The notes under the pieces: generated by a model
Seen by the model: the letters and a program-made list of their open reading frames with translations, nothing else
Database searches by the model: none
What the model was told of the DNA's origin: nothing
Source of the DNA: Poa pratensis
Taxonomy: Eukaryota > Streptophyta > Magnoliopsida > Poales > Poaceae
NCBI GenBank assembly: GCA_947311845.1
Contig: CAMZMU010000049.1
Location: forward strand, 4,912,421 to 4,976,420
Length of the DNA stretch: 64,000 bases
Direction of reading: 5' to 3'
In this document: positions 9,983-21,011 of the stretch, piece after piece
How the letters are laid out: each line of letters opens with the position of its first letter
Position numbering within the stretch: position 1 is the first letter of the stretch
Made by a program: the position numbers and the translations under genes

Positions 9983-12900
9983 ATGGCAACCTCGAGCCCA
10001 CCCACCTCCACCGTCTCCCCACCTCCTTCTTCTACCAACGTCTCCGGCGACCTCCTTGCCAATGTCTCTCTTCCCTATCTTCCCAACCTCTCCTCAACCC
10101 CATCACCTCCGCTGCCCTAAACCCCATCACCTTTGCTGCCCTAAACCCCATCAGCACCTCTGCCCTAGATCTTCGCAACCTCATGGCCAATCTACCGATC
10201 GACAACACCACCAGCGCCGCGTCGCCCTCCATCGTCTACCCAGCAACCTTCCCTCCACAGCCTATGTCCCACCCAATTCTCGGTGTCCACATCCACAACT
10301 ACATCAAATTTCAGGTTACCACCGCCGGCGAAAACTTCTCGAAGTGGCGACAGATCATCACCTTCCTCCTGACCATGTACAAGGCCGTGGATCACATCAC
10401 CCCTGGCGCCGCACCTCCCGCCCCCGACGATCTCTGGATGGCTGTGGACATCCACATCTCCCTGTGGTTCATGGGCACCTTGAGTGACGATCTCTACCGC
10501 CTCGTCTCCGACCCCGACGGCCGCGCCTGCTCCACATGGACACGCATCACGCGCTTCTTCCTCGACAACGATGCTTCACGCTACCTCTTCCTCAGCAAGG
10601 CGTTCCGCAGCACCCCTCGGGGTGATCTTCCGATCGCCACCTACGCCAGCAAGCTGCAGCGGATTGCGGATGATCTCGCTGCCATCGGCCGCCCTGTTGA
10701 CGACCACGACCTCGCCCTTCAGTTCATCGATGGACTGGGTGACCAGTACAAACTACAGGCCGAGATCCTCAAGACCACAGTCCCCTCCTTCGCCGACGCC
10801 TGCTCCCGTCTTCAGCGTGCCGAGGTCGACGCTACCACCAACACCCACCACGCTGGTGCCCAGGCGCTTGCTGTACAGACCGGTGGCCGTGGCGCTCCCA
10901 GTAGCAGCGGCAACACGCGCCCACCCGGTGTCAGCCCCAACTACCGCGGACGGAATCCAACCCCCGGGTTCCAGTACGGCCAAAACCAGCAGCAAGGAGG
11001 CCGCGGTGGTGGTTCGCAGCAAGGAAGCGGCCGTGGCCGCGGCGGTGGCCAGCAGCAGTCCTCCGGCGGACGCAATGACAACGGAGGAGGCCGTGGCGGC
11101 CAGCAGCAGCCTTGGCTCGGCTACTTTGCTCCTATGGGGACACCGTTTCCGCCACGCAACCCCTGGATTCCACCTAACGCCTCCAGTGTCCTTGGACCAC
11201 GCCCCGGCATGCCAACCCAGGTCTACCCCCTGATGCACCCGCCTGCTCCACTGATGTACTCGCCTGCTCCACCCACCGTGCCCCAGCCTGCACTGACGCC
11301 GTCATGGGACTACACCACCCTCTACCAGTCTGCTCCGAGCTACGGCACTGCGTTCCCTCCACCAGGACAGGACTGGATTATGGACTCCGGCGCCACCTCT
11401 CACGTCACCGGCAACCAAGGTATATTGACCTCGTCTCATTCCCCTTTAGGCATTAATTCTCATCATATTATTGTTGGCAACGGTTCTCGTTTTCCTGTCA
11501 CTGCTACCGGTACTGCACACCTCACCTCTCGACCCTTTGTTCTCAATGATGTACTTGTCTCTCCATCCATCATCCAAAACCTTTGTGCCACTCGCAAATT
11601 TGTTCGTGATAACAATTGTTCTGTTGAATTTGACCCCTTCGGTTTTTCCTTGAAGGATCTTTTCACCAAGAGGGTCCTCATGCGCTCCAATAGCTCCGGC
11701 GAACTCTATCCATTCTTTGGCGATCAAGGTGTCACCACTTCCTGTACTGCCTTCGCCGTCACCAACGATCTCTGGCATCGACGCCTCGGCCACCCAAGCT
11801 CCTCTGCCATGTCGCATTTACCATTAGAATTTCTTTCAAGTTGTAATAAACGTGCTGCGTCTCAAACTTTATGTGATGCATGCCAATTAGGGAAACACAC
11901 GAAATTACCATTTACTATATCTCACTCTCGTGCTTCATCTCCTTTTGATCTTATTCATTGTGATTTATGGACATCCCCTGTTCTCAGTTGCTCCGGCTAC
12001 AAATACTACTTAGTTATTCTAGATGATTTCTCGCATTTTTCTTGGGTGTTCCCTCTACGTGCAAAATCTGATACTTGTGATACTCTCCTACGCTTCTCTG
12101 TTTTCGTAGCAACTCAATTTCACACAACCATCCGCTGTCTTCAATGTGATAATGGAGGAGAATTTCTCACCACCACCCTACGTACACATCTCTCTTCCCA
12201 TGGTGTTTCTCTTCGTCTCTCTTGTCCCTACACATCTCCACAAAATGGCCGTGCTGAGCGCATGATCCGCACTACCAATGATGTTGTTCGCACCCTTCTC
12301 TTCCAATCCAAATTACCTCCAGCTTTCTGGGTGGAAGCTCTTCATACTGCCAATCATCTCCTAAACATTAGACCCTCTCGTGTCATCGGCAACTTCACTC
12401 CTTACTTCCTCCTTTACGGTGTTAATCCCACATACTATCATCTCCGGACTTTCGGCTGTTTGTGCTTTCCCAATCTATCCCACGCTATTGACCATAAACT
12501 CTCTCCACGTTCTACACGCTGCGTCCTTCTCGGTTATCCACGGGAACACAAAGGGTACCGGTGTTTTGATCTCAACACTCGTAAAATCATCATCTCCAGA
12601 CATGTCGTTTTCGATGAAAATTCTTTTCCCTACACCGATGGTACAACACGTTTCACACCACCAACCTCTACCGAAAATCCAGCTCCCACCCCGGAGAACA
12701 CCACCATCCTCATCGATCCCCGTGCCCAATCATTACCTGTCTCCCATTCCGCACCCACCAATACCTCCACGCCACCTACCCCCTGTCTCCATCGACACCC
12801 ACCACCCCTGTCTCCTCGACTCCGACCGCGCCCCACTCGCCGACCACCCAATCATCACCCGCATCCACCTCGCGCTCCATACCACCATCCGTCACGCCAG

Positions 12901-14628
12901 ATTCTGACACACCCCCAGTCTCCACTCCTAGTCCAACACGTCCGCAGGTTATGCCCCCATATGTTGTCCCCGTCACACCACCCGACAACGCCCATAGGAT
13001 GCGCACCCGAGCCCTAACAGGTTACTTAATGCCTAGACAACACCTTAACTTATCTATCTCCACCGACATTTCACCTATTCCTTCGTCGTACCGTACTGCC
13101 CTCAAGGACCCCCGTTGGCACGATGCTATGCGTGATGAATTTGATGCTCTAATTCGGAATGATACTTGGTCTTTGGTTCCTTGTCCTGCAGGTGTCAATG
13201 TGGTCACTGGAAAATGGATCTTTCGTCACAAGCTAAACTCCGATGGCTCTCTCTCTCTCGGTACAAAGCTTGCTGGGTCCTCCGAGGATTTACTCAACAA
13301 GAAGGTGTTGACTATGGAGAAACTTTCAGTCCTGTGGTCAAACCTGCTACCATCCGTGTGGTCCTTAGCATTGCAACCTCGAGATCATGGCCCATTCATC
13401 AACTGGATGTGAAGAATGCCTTCTTGCACGGTGAACTTTCTGAAACTGTGTACTGCACCCAACCGGCTGGTTTTGTTGATTTTGCTCTTCCTACACATGT
13501 GTGCAAGCTCAAGAAATCTCTATATGGATTGAAACAAGCACCTCGCACTTGGTTCCTTCGGTTTGTAGCATACCTCCACAGCATTGGGTTTGTTAGCTCC
13601 AAGAGTGATTCTTCTCTCTTCATTTAACACACCGCCAATGCCACTGCCTATCTACTGCTATATGTGGACGACATCATACTCACTGCCGCTCCACCTCCCT
13701 ACTTCAGCGCATCATTGCATCTCTGAGTTCTGAATTTGCTATGAGTGATCTGGGAGCTCTACACCATTTCCTTGGCGTCAATGTTCATCGTACGTCTCAT
13801 GGATTGTTTCTCTCTCAACAGCAGTATGCCATGGATCTTCTGGAACGGGCCAACATGCTCAACTGCAACCCGATCTCTACTCCTATTGACACCAAGTGCA
13901 AACTGTCCGCTCAGAATGGCCACAAGGTGTCTGATCCCTCGCACTATCGCAGTATTGCTGGCGCTCTACAGTACTTGACGCTGACCAGACCGGATCTCTC
14001 CTATGCAGTCCAGCAAATATGTCTCTTCATGCATGATCCCCGTGAGGCTCATCTTCAGCTTATGAAACGGATTTTGCGCTATGTTCAAGGCACAGCTCAT
14101 CTCGGTCTTCAGTTTTATGTTGGTTCATCATCCGAGTTGGTGGCTTACTCCGATGCCGATTGGGCAGGTTGCCCGGACACACGCAAGTCTACTTCTGGCT
14201 TCTGTGTTTTTCTTGGCAAGAATCTTGTTTCCTGGTCCTCAAAACGACGACACACAGTTTCTCGATCCAGTGCCGAAGCTGAATATCGTGTTGTTGCAAA
14301 CTGCATTGCTGAATCGGTATGGCTGCGACAACTTCTGACCGAGCTGCACCAACCTCCAACCAAGGCAACCGTGGTCTACTGTGATAACATCTCGGCCGCT
14401 TACCTATCCACGAACCCTGTTCAACATCAGCGCACCAAGCATATCGAGATTGATCTTCACTTCGTCCGGGATCGTGTCGCTCTCGGAGAGGCTCGTGTAC
14501 TACATGTTCCCACCAGCCTGCAGTACGCCGACATCTTCACCATAGGATTACCGACATCAGTATTTCAAGACTTTCGAACCAGTCTCAACATTGTCACACG
14601 CCACGTTTCGACTGCGGGGGGGTGTTGA
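9983..14628 (+). pseudogene. Copia 1 gag-pol, multiply frameshifted
   Basis: The polyprotein would start at ATG 9983. A small indel near 10090, just before a threefold repeat of a 24-bp unit, shifts the frame. The long open frame then runs 10183-13017. It shows a UBN2-type gag (about 10300-10850), Gly/Arg/Gln-rich linker, aspartic protease (WIMDSGATSHVTGN, about 11371-11412), GAG-pre-integrase (LWHRRLGHPS) and integrase core with DNGGEF and SPQNGRAER. Further frame changes lie near 12790, 13255 and 13700, and a TAA at 13625 interrupts RT before YVDD (about 13660). RNase H (DADWAGC, SSAEAEY) is open in 13741-14628. This reading is of remnants only. Confidence 0.9.
14611..14622 (+). other. Polypurine tract of copia 1
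   Basis: A run of seven G within ACTGCGGGGGGG abuts the 3' LTR start TGTTGAATT, as expected for the plus-strand primer. Confidence 0.85.
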
Positions 14629-14748
14629 ATTGTATTTCATGTGAGATTGGTTCGGTTAGGGTTAGGGTTTTACCGTACCCTCTCTCCCCTATATATACAC
14701 TTGTAATCCTTGGTTTAATATCAATATACAGAAACTATCCCGTCTTCT
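14623..14748 (+). repeat. 3' LTR of copia 1
   Basis: 126 bp from TGTTGAATT to CGTCTTCT, followed by TSD ATTGT. It contains the telomere-like TTAGGGTTAGGG motif and a TATATATA box (14690-14697). Confidence 0.9.
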
Positions 14749-14753
14749 ATTGT

Positions 14754-15372
14754 GGACAAGGAAAAGGACTTAACTAGCCCACTCTCAAACAAACAAACAA
14801 AAGGATTGAGACCCGACCTAGCCGACCTTTGTAGCACCATATTGGCCATCATGCCCTAGCAACGGCGCACCCAACTTCCCTCGCATTGCCAAACCGTGCC
14901 GTTGGCCTTGGCAAGTAGCACCTTTAAACCAACCGACCTTATGCCCTCTTGAAGCTAACTGCCTAGTTGTACCGTTGACCTGAAAGAAGGAGCATGAATC
15001 AGCCACGTGATTCTCTGATGATTATGACGATGAAAAAGTGCACCGAGGAAGGCGATTCACTCCAAAGAGTGGGGAGAAACGGAAAAGCTAGTGTGACAGA
15101 CGTGCTCACAGGTCGGCATGGATGAGAGGGCCAGCACGAAGGACTAACTGGACATCAATAGATTTGGATGACCCAAACTCGTGTGGGTATTTTGCCCGGT
15201 GGGGATGGAGATTTTGATTGGTTGTTACGCGTCGGCACAAATTCGGTTCCTGTTCGGTCCGATGTTTTCGTGTAATGTGTCACTTTATGGGTTACGTACA
15301 TTTCCAAGAGTTCAAATATTATTTTGGAATAAATTCAAAAAAAAAGCCTTAGAACTAAAAGTAAACTCACTC
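14754..15372. other. Spacer, no gene recognised
   Basis: Continuation of the sequence interrupted at 4809. Only short frames without motifs are present. Confidence 0.5.
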
Positions 15373-16218
15373 AAAATCCAGGGGATGAACTCTCGCCCCC
15401 TCTTATCCCTTGCTACAGTGAAGAGCAGGCGATAAGGAGGCGACTCCGCTTTCTCCACCGCGCCGCCGGCCAGGCCGGTGGTTCCCTCCCTCTCCGCCTG
15501 CCGCCTCGGTGGCGGGAGAGTGGGGGAACACCGGTACTGCGTTTCTGGCCGGTGCCTGGCTGACGGCGTCGAAGACGGTGGCGACGGCGTCGGCGTGCGA
15601 GGCGAGGTCCTTCCCCTCCTTTCCCCGTTCCGGCGTCGTCTTCGACGCTGGGGAGGCCGTGAAGGTGTTGCGTCCGGTGCATCTCTCTGCTTCTGCTTCT
15701 TCGGCCGGCCGTGGCGGCGAGGGGAGGAGTTGGTGCAGTTTGGTGTTCCGTTTTTGTTGGTGCAGGTGGTGGTGGTCTCCTTCTTCGTCTCTGCTCCGGC
15801 CGGCCTTGGTGGCGAGGGGAGCGGCGACTGGAGGTGGGTGGGCGTTCATGCTGGTTGGCTTGGGCGATGCCGTGTCGGCTGGAAGCTCGGAGGTGCGGTG
15901 GAGTTGGCGCTGTGGCCGTGCGCGTTCATCGCGGCTAGGTTCCGTCGCGCTGCGGCGGACGAATCTTGCGGTTTTCTACAACGTGTGGCGGCGCTCTCTC
16001 CCCGGCGGCAGGAGGTACGGCGACGGCGGCGTCGGCTAGGTTCTTGGGAGCCGGCAAAGGATTCGATTGAAGTTCTTCCAGGATGCTCGGGGTGCTTCGT
16101 GCAATTTGCAGGGTCCTCTTTGTGTTTTCTTTCCTTTGTTGGACTTGGTTGTAAGTTGAACGGAGTATTCTGCATATATGAATCGGATCCTTTCCTCAAA
16201 AAAAAATCCAGGGATGAA
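15373..16218 (+). mobile_element. Non-autonomous retroposon with poly(A) and TSD
   Basis: The direct repeat AAAATCCAGGG(G)ATGAA flanks the unit (15373-15389 and 16203-16218; one copy has an extra G). The body is about 810 bp: a GC-rich part resembling a LINE 5' UTR, then a T-rich tail ending CCTTTCCTC and a run of A. The long open frames here (15478-16245 and two others) are ascribed to GC bias: they lack known motifs and one runs through the poly(A) and TSD. An internally deleted LINE or SINE-like derivative is the best interpretation. Confidence 0.7.
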
Positions 16219-16502
16219 AAGTGGAATTTCTTTGTGTTATTATAAGCTTATTATAAAAGCTGCATGTTATTATAATAACCTTATACTGTATTAAAAAGTT
16301 GCCTACGACCTTGTCCGTCACTCAGCGAATCCTAGGTGCCAACGGTCTGTTAGAGCCTGAGCCCCGTCGGATGCAACCGCAGGCTCCGATCGACTGCTAA
16401 TCCAGCTCCCGTTTTGCCAACACTAGTCTGTTTCGGAGACGAGTACCCGAGCTAGTTCTTGTATTGGCTGACCGAGTCCGCCTGGGATTGCACCCCACGT
16501 CC
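16219..16502. promoter_or_regulatory. Upstream region of the small gene at 16648
   Basis: Between the retroposon and the TATA box. It includes GATCGACTG and several GC-rich stretches. No further element was recognised, and the retroposon lies within 450 bp of the start codon. Confidence 0.35.
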
Positions 16503-16510
16503 TTTATATA
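16503..16510 (+). promoter_or_regulatory. TATA box of the gene at 16648
   Basis: TTTATATA, 138 bp upstream of the ATG. With a typical 30-bp spacing this gives a 5' UTR of roughly 105-110 nt, rich in CA/AG as in many grass leaders. Confidence 0.55.
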
Positions 16511-16647
16511 CGTGTCCATGGTGCAGGTTCCGAGCCCACGGATCGCAACAGCACCACAAGCAAACCAGCAAATCATTGCTGGATCTCGCCGAGTCATCGA
16601 GAGTTTCCAGCAGCCGAAGGATTAGTTTGCTCGCCCGATCGATCGAC

Positions 16648-17082
16648 ATGGCGGGACTGAAGAACAGGGCCAACCTCTTTGAGTTCCTCGACAGGAACGA
16701 CCCCGGCGACTCCGACGCAGCCAAGAACACGGCGACGCCGGCAGCCGCCAGCCTCACCCAGCAACTCTTCGGCCACGCCTACGTTTCTGCCGAGGACTAC
16801 ATAATCAGACAAAACCAGCTCGAGAGGCAGGCGTGGGCGGAAAAGCGCGCCGCCGACCGTGCTAAAAGCGCAGCAGCTCGCAATGTACAGGGCGGCGGCT
16901 CAACGCAGCAATCCGGCATGTCAGGTGGGCGCAAGTCGTATAACAACAATGGAGCGTCAAGGAGGCACCAGCAACCCAATATGGCTGCGAAGAAGAAGGT
17001 CCCTGCAGAAGACGTGCAGGCTCCTGCCGGCCCGCCGCCACCGAGCCTATATGACATCAACGAGTTCCCTTCGTTGAAGTAG
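16648..17082 (+). CDS. Small basic host-like protein, N-terminal ANLFEFLDRNDPGDS motif, function unknown
   Basis: A single exon of 144 codons. The start at 16648 has a good context (CGACATGGCG), and the reading frame upstream has no better methionine near the TATA box. The N-terminus (residues 8-22) has a hydrophobic-acidic motif. The middle (about 57-80) is an Arg/Ala/Glu-rich probable helix. Then comes a Gly/Ser/Asn/Gln-rich basic stretch with AAKKK, and a proline-rich C-terminus ending SLYDINEFPSLK. No catalytic motif, signal peptide or membrane segment is visible. The N-terminal motif resembles those at the start and middle of the protein encoded at 33591-34547. It is loosely like the NxFxLLxDDD start of plant Stm1/RGG RNA-binding proteins, a weak similarity. 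A LINE has inserted about 170 bp after the stop, probably in or near the 3' UTR. Confidence 0.65.
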   Translation: MAGLKNRANLFEFLDRNDPGDSDAAKNTATPAAASLTQQLFGHAYVSAEDYIIRQNQLERQAWAEKRAADRAKSAAARNVQGGGSTQQSGMSGGRKSYNNNGASRRHQQPNMAAKKKVPAEDVQAPAGPPPPSLYDINEFPSLK

Positions 17083-17250
17083 TACTACATGATAAATTTA
17101 GCTTTATTTTTCGTTAAAAATAGCAGTTTTACATATTTTACCTTTTCGACGTGCAAGTTATCTAGCTCGTTGTGTAAGTTATGTTCGTCCTTGTGTACGT
17201 ACGTCTTGTATTCGGCAGTACTGCCTCTGTTTTATCTGTCGAACAGCCCT
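17083..17250 (+). other. Probable 3' UTR of the gene at 16648
   Basis: T-rich sequence after the TAG stop, containing TTGTGTAAGTTATG-type motifs common in plant 3' ends. It runs into the LINE TSD at 17251. Confidence 0.4.
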
Positions 17251-17298
17251 AATTATGTATTTTTTTACAGAGTGCCAAGTATGTTTTAATCTTAGACC

Positions 17299-17868
17299 AT
17301 GAGCTCCGCATCTCACGGAGAGCCGTTGGGGGCGATCGGCGGGCGATTCTGGGCGCTGCTCGCCGACGACGAGGAAGACGGTGCTGCTCTCCGGGAGGAC
17401 TCGTGGGACTCGCTACGGTACGTCTGCCATACGCCATCGCCGGAGAAGGATTCGTTGTTTCAACAATCATCGTCTCGCGAGATCAAAAGGCAGAAGAAGA
17501 TGGAAGCGCGCAGGTATGCATGCAAATCGTTGTTTTGTTCTCCTGCTAATCTGGATGCAGGTCGCGCGACGATGATCCAGCGAGTGGTACGAAGGTTAAA
17601 GATCCCTGTTTTCCCACCTTCGATGTTCGTCGATGATGGATCTCGGGCGGATCAATGGATCGCAGTCACAGGAAGAAGGAGACATTCAAACACAGCGGAG
17701 GGGACATCGACGGTTTCGGTAAGATCGAACGGTAATATTGGATCGGGTTTTTCAAAGTTGAAACCAAACGTGGTTCGATCTGGCAATCTGGGCAATAGGC
17801 AACCAAACGTGGTTCGATCTATTGGCATGGACATCTGGGCCGAAAGAAGTTGCCTCATCAAAAAATAA
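17299..17868 (+). CDS. LINE N-terminal ORF (GRFWALLADDEE type)
   Basis: 189 codons, starting 28 bp after the LINE 5' junction. The N-terminus GGRFWALLADDEEDG is like the start of ORF1 in many Triticeae LINEs (recognised from memory), and a later QWIAVTGRRRHS segment also fits that family. It stops at 17866-17868, and a separate frame with ORF1 character begins at 18031. This may be a distinct upstream ORF or the N-terminal half of a once continuous ORF1. No enzymatic motif is present; ORF1 proteins bind RNA. Confidence 0.6.
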   Translation: MSSASHGEPLGAIGGRFWALLADDEEDGAALREDSWDSLRYVCHTPSPEKDSLFQQSSSREIKRQKKMEARRYACKSLFCSPANLDAGRATMIQRVVRRLKIPVFPPSMFVDDGSRADQWIAVTGRRRHSNTAEGTSTVSVRSNGNIGSGFSKLKPNVVRSGNLGNRQPNVVRSIGMDIWAERSCLIKK

Positions 17869-18030
17869 TTTTCGTAGCCCAAGAGGTCATGCGGGCCTAG
17901 GGTTACGATCAATTGTGACTCAACTTTACCCAGGGGGTGGTTCTCGCCCATCCTTAGGGTTTTCGAGGCGGCGTGTTCCTATCGCGGCGCCCCTAGTTCC
18001 GAGTCTGTGCTGGCGTTCTGAGGCCGCGCA

Positions 18031-20999
18031 GATGGCGAACCGTGGGGGAGGCCGTGCTGGAGATGGACGAGGACGCGGTGATGCTGGCCGTGGCGGACGC
18101 GGCAATGCGCCACCGCTTGGCGATCTCGGCCGTGGTGGTGCGCCACCTGCGGGTCGCGGCGTTGGGCCTCCTCTTGGTGGAGGCGCCCGGGCAAACCTTG
18201 GACGTGGCTCGGTCACGGGCCAAGGCTTTGGTGCTGCTCAAGCTGGAGTACGTGGTACTGCTCAGTCTGGTCGTGGTGCAGCGGCACCGCAAGGATATGC
18301 TCCTTTCGGCGGAGCAAACTTCGCTCATGGTGGACCTAGTGGAACTGCTGGTCGTGGTGCAGCGGCACCGCAGGGTTATGCTCCTTTCGGCGGGGCAAAC
18401 TTCGAACACGGCGGACCTAGCGGAACTGCTGGGCAGAGGAACGAGGGCAATGGTTTTCAGGCGGATCAGTTCAACAACGAAGCTCGTTTTCAGGCACAGA
18501 ATCTCAGTTTCAATGCGGGAACGGGGTTCAACAATGCTGCTCGTCGAGACAACTACAATGGGGCTGATGGATCTGCTAGATACCGGCAGAGGTACGATGA
18601 GATGAGAGGTGGACGAGCTGGGGGTTATCGGGGAAGAGGTAATGGCAGGATGACCTGGCCACGAACTGCAAACAATAATCAGACTCAATATAATCTCTCG
18701 GAGGAAGCTGTGGCGGCGGTGGTTAGGCAGGTGGCAGCGGCTTTAAGCCAAGCTAACACAGCTTCGGCTGTACCTACGGGTGTGTCCCCGGTTGCGACTA
18801 CGGGCACAGACAATCTAGTTGCAGGTGTGTCTAATGCGGATGGTCAAGCCATGATAGCCACGCAAATTTCTGTGACGAACAATGGAAAAGAACTGATGGA
18901 GGAGAATGACAACGTGGGCGCAAGTAAACAAAAAAAGAATGACCAGCCTAGATGTTTTCGGTGTGGAGTTAAAGGACATCTAAGTGCTGCTTGCAAGGCT
19001 ATTTTATGTAATATATGCGAAGCATCAGTGCATGCTGGTGAAGAGAAGTGCCCATTAGAGGATGTTCCCAAGCAGCCATTGTTGATGTACGGTATTGCCT
19101 CCGATAATCTGATGTTTTTTGAGCTTCTGTGCACTGCGACGTACAAGCCGAAGACGGACAGTAGCCGTCTAAGTATGCTCACGGTAACAGGGGGTGAACT
19201 AACTGTGTCGGATATAGTTGCTCAGCTGCGTCGTGTAGTACCGGCGGATTCTTTCCAATGGGATGTTACGCAGGTTGGTCACAACGTTTTCAGAACTATG
19301 TTTCCTACAAGAGCTGAGCTTGATAGGTTGAGGAATTTTGGTTCGTTCAAAGTTCCCAACACACTAATTGAGATCACGGTGGATAAATGGGCAGCAAGAA
19401 GTGAACCCATATGTGACCTACCGGAGGTGTGGATTAGGGTTTCGGAATACCAGATGTGGAGCTTGGAGATTTTCTGGCTATCTGGTCTATTGGGTATTTG
19501 TTTGGGAAGACTCTGAAAGTGGACATGCAATTTACTAGGCAGCATGGGATTGCACGTATCTTGATTGGGTGTTTAGACTACACACAAATCCTCAAGTCTT
19601 GGCCGATGCTTATCAAAGGAAAATTCTATACTCTGACTTTTCAAGTCGAGAATCCGGTGACTGGGGAAGTGGAGGAGGTTATGGAAGAGGCACATGAGAA
19701 TGGTGATGACGATCACACGAGCAGGGTGATAAACGTGGAGAGGATAAAACTCAGGAAAAGGAAGGAGAATCAATGGATCACGATGGTATTGAGGATCCGC
19801 AAATCCCAGAGGCTTCTCCTAACAATGATAATTCAGGTGGGCATTCTAAAAGTGTTAGCGCCGGGGTTATCTTTTCACCTATGGTCAAGAGCTCAATTGA
19901 AAAGGCAAAGAAATGGCTGTTTCAGCAACGTGAGAAAGAGGGCAGGGAAAGAGTGGTTCAGCCTCAGCAGTGCGATGTTGATGAATCCACAAGAGCCCAG
20001 AATGTCGAGCTGATCTCTGCTAGTGAGACGGCCGAGGTAGGAATTTCACAGGAACTCTGGGTTCAGACCGAAACTGCTCTTTCTTCTGCACCGGTAGAAG
20101 TGGAGATTTCTTCGGTTGAGAGAAGTGAAGATGTAAACATTGGCGGTGTTGATGCGCCGGGACTCGTAACTCCAGTGCGGAGTATTGTCAGCAGCGCAAA
20201 GCAGATGGGGAGTGCGACGATCCCCTACTCTATGCATGATGACACCTTCGGAATGGAGGAAACCGACGCTGCTGCAGCGGACGTAGCAACTCAGCCAGGC
20301 GGGCTGGGGGCTGCGCCACTTTCTCTTCCAATGGGGAGCGCGATGGGGAGCGAGATTACCCCCTCTGCTCTGGGTGTTGGTGCCCTCGGGTTGACCGCAA
20401 CCGAGGCTGCTGTTACGGGTATAGCAACCCAGCCAGGCGGGCTGGGGGCTATGCCTAGGTACATACCGACGGAGGCCGAGATCATCGCCTATGGGGGCAT
20501 GCCGTTTGCTACCACAGAGGTGCGTTCGAGCGAGCGCCTACGTGGGAAGCCCAATGCGGACATGCACTCGATGGAGAAGGCGATGAAGGTGGCCAACCGA
20601 AAAGATCCAGAATGCTTTAAAGGTACAAAATCAATTTCCAAGCTTTCAATTCTAAATCTTTCGGATTCTGAAATTTTGGCTAGGGCTGATCGTTTAGGGG
20701 TTTCCTTGGGCAAGAATAAAGAACAAATTGTAGCATCGGTGAGTAGCATAAAACAAACAGAATATGATAGATCCATCACTTATTTAAAAAATACTTTGAA
20801 TGAACAAGTACAAGGGGATGAAAGTAGCTTGGTGTTACGTAGAGCTACTAATCTAAGTGAAGATTTGGTTGATGAGAATGAGGAAGTGGTAGATGATCAT
20901 GCGGATTTTCTACCACCACAACTAAAGCTAAACGTGGTCGCAAACGTGGGATCACAACCAACAGCAAGCTACGTAGAAGCGCTAGGATTAAAAGTTTGA
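18031..20999 (+). pseudogene. LINE ORF1 (nucleic-acid-binding), two frameshifts
   Basis: It starts at ATG 18031 (MANRGGGRAGDGRGRG) with a long Gly/Arg-rich region that includes a duplicated 27-residue unit around SGRGAAAPQGYAPFGGANF. A CCHC-type zinc knuckle follows (CFRCGVKGHLSAAC, about 18955-18996), and a second cysteine pair (CNICEAS) comes just after. A domain comparable to DUF4283 spans about 19140-19660. A 1-bp loss near 19445 and a change near 19712 break the frame; the C-terminal part is open from 19773 to 20999. The family role is RNA packaging and chaperoning of LINE RNA. ORF2 begins 12 bp after the stop. Confidence 0.78.
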
Positions 21000-21011
21000 A
21001 GAATTAGAAGA

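Larger units (their letters stand above)
4810..14753 (+). mobile_element. Ty1-copia retrotransposon 1, 5' LTR split by a second element
   Basis: The TSD ATTGT is exact (4810-4814 and 14749-14753). Order: split 5' LTR (4815-4875 plus 9871-9939), primer-binding site (9940), gag-pol (9983-14628), polypurine tract (14611-14622), 3' LTR (14623-14748). The LTRs are short (about 126 bp), begin TGTTG and end TTCT rather than CA. About three differences separate the two LTRs, so the insertion is fairly recent. The short LTRs and integrase/RT residue patterns fit the Ale/Retrofit group of copia, which is an inference. The copy is dead: frameshifts, a nonsense codon, and a 5' LTR interrupted upstream of its TATA box. 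Confidence 0.92.

Noticed and set aside
9747..10487. 246-codon frame overlapping the copia gag start
   Set aside because: It begins in the inserted unit and 5' LTR and runs through gag in the wrong frame. The gag reading is supported by domain content.
15478..16245. 255-codon plus-strand frame and two overlapping long frames
   Set aside because: They lie inside a retroposon with TSD and poly(A). The frame runs through the A-tail, has no known motif, and GC bias explains openness in several frames.
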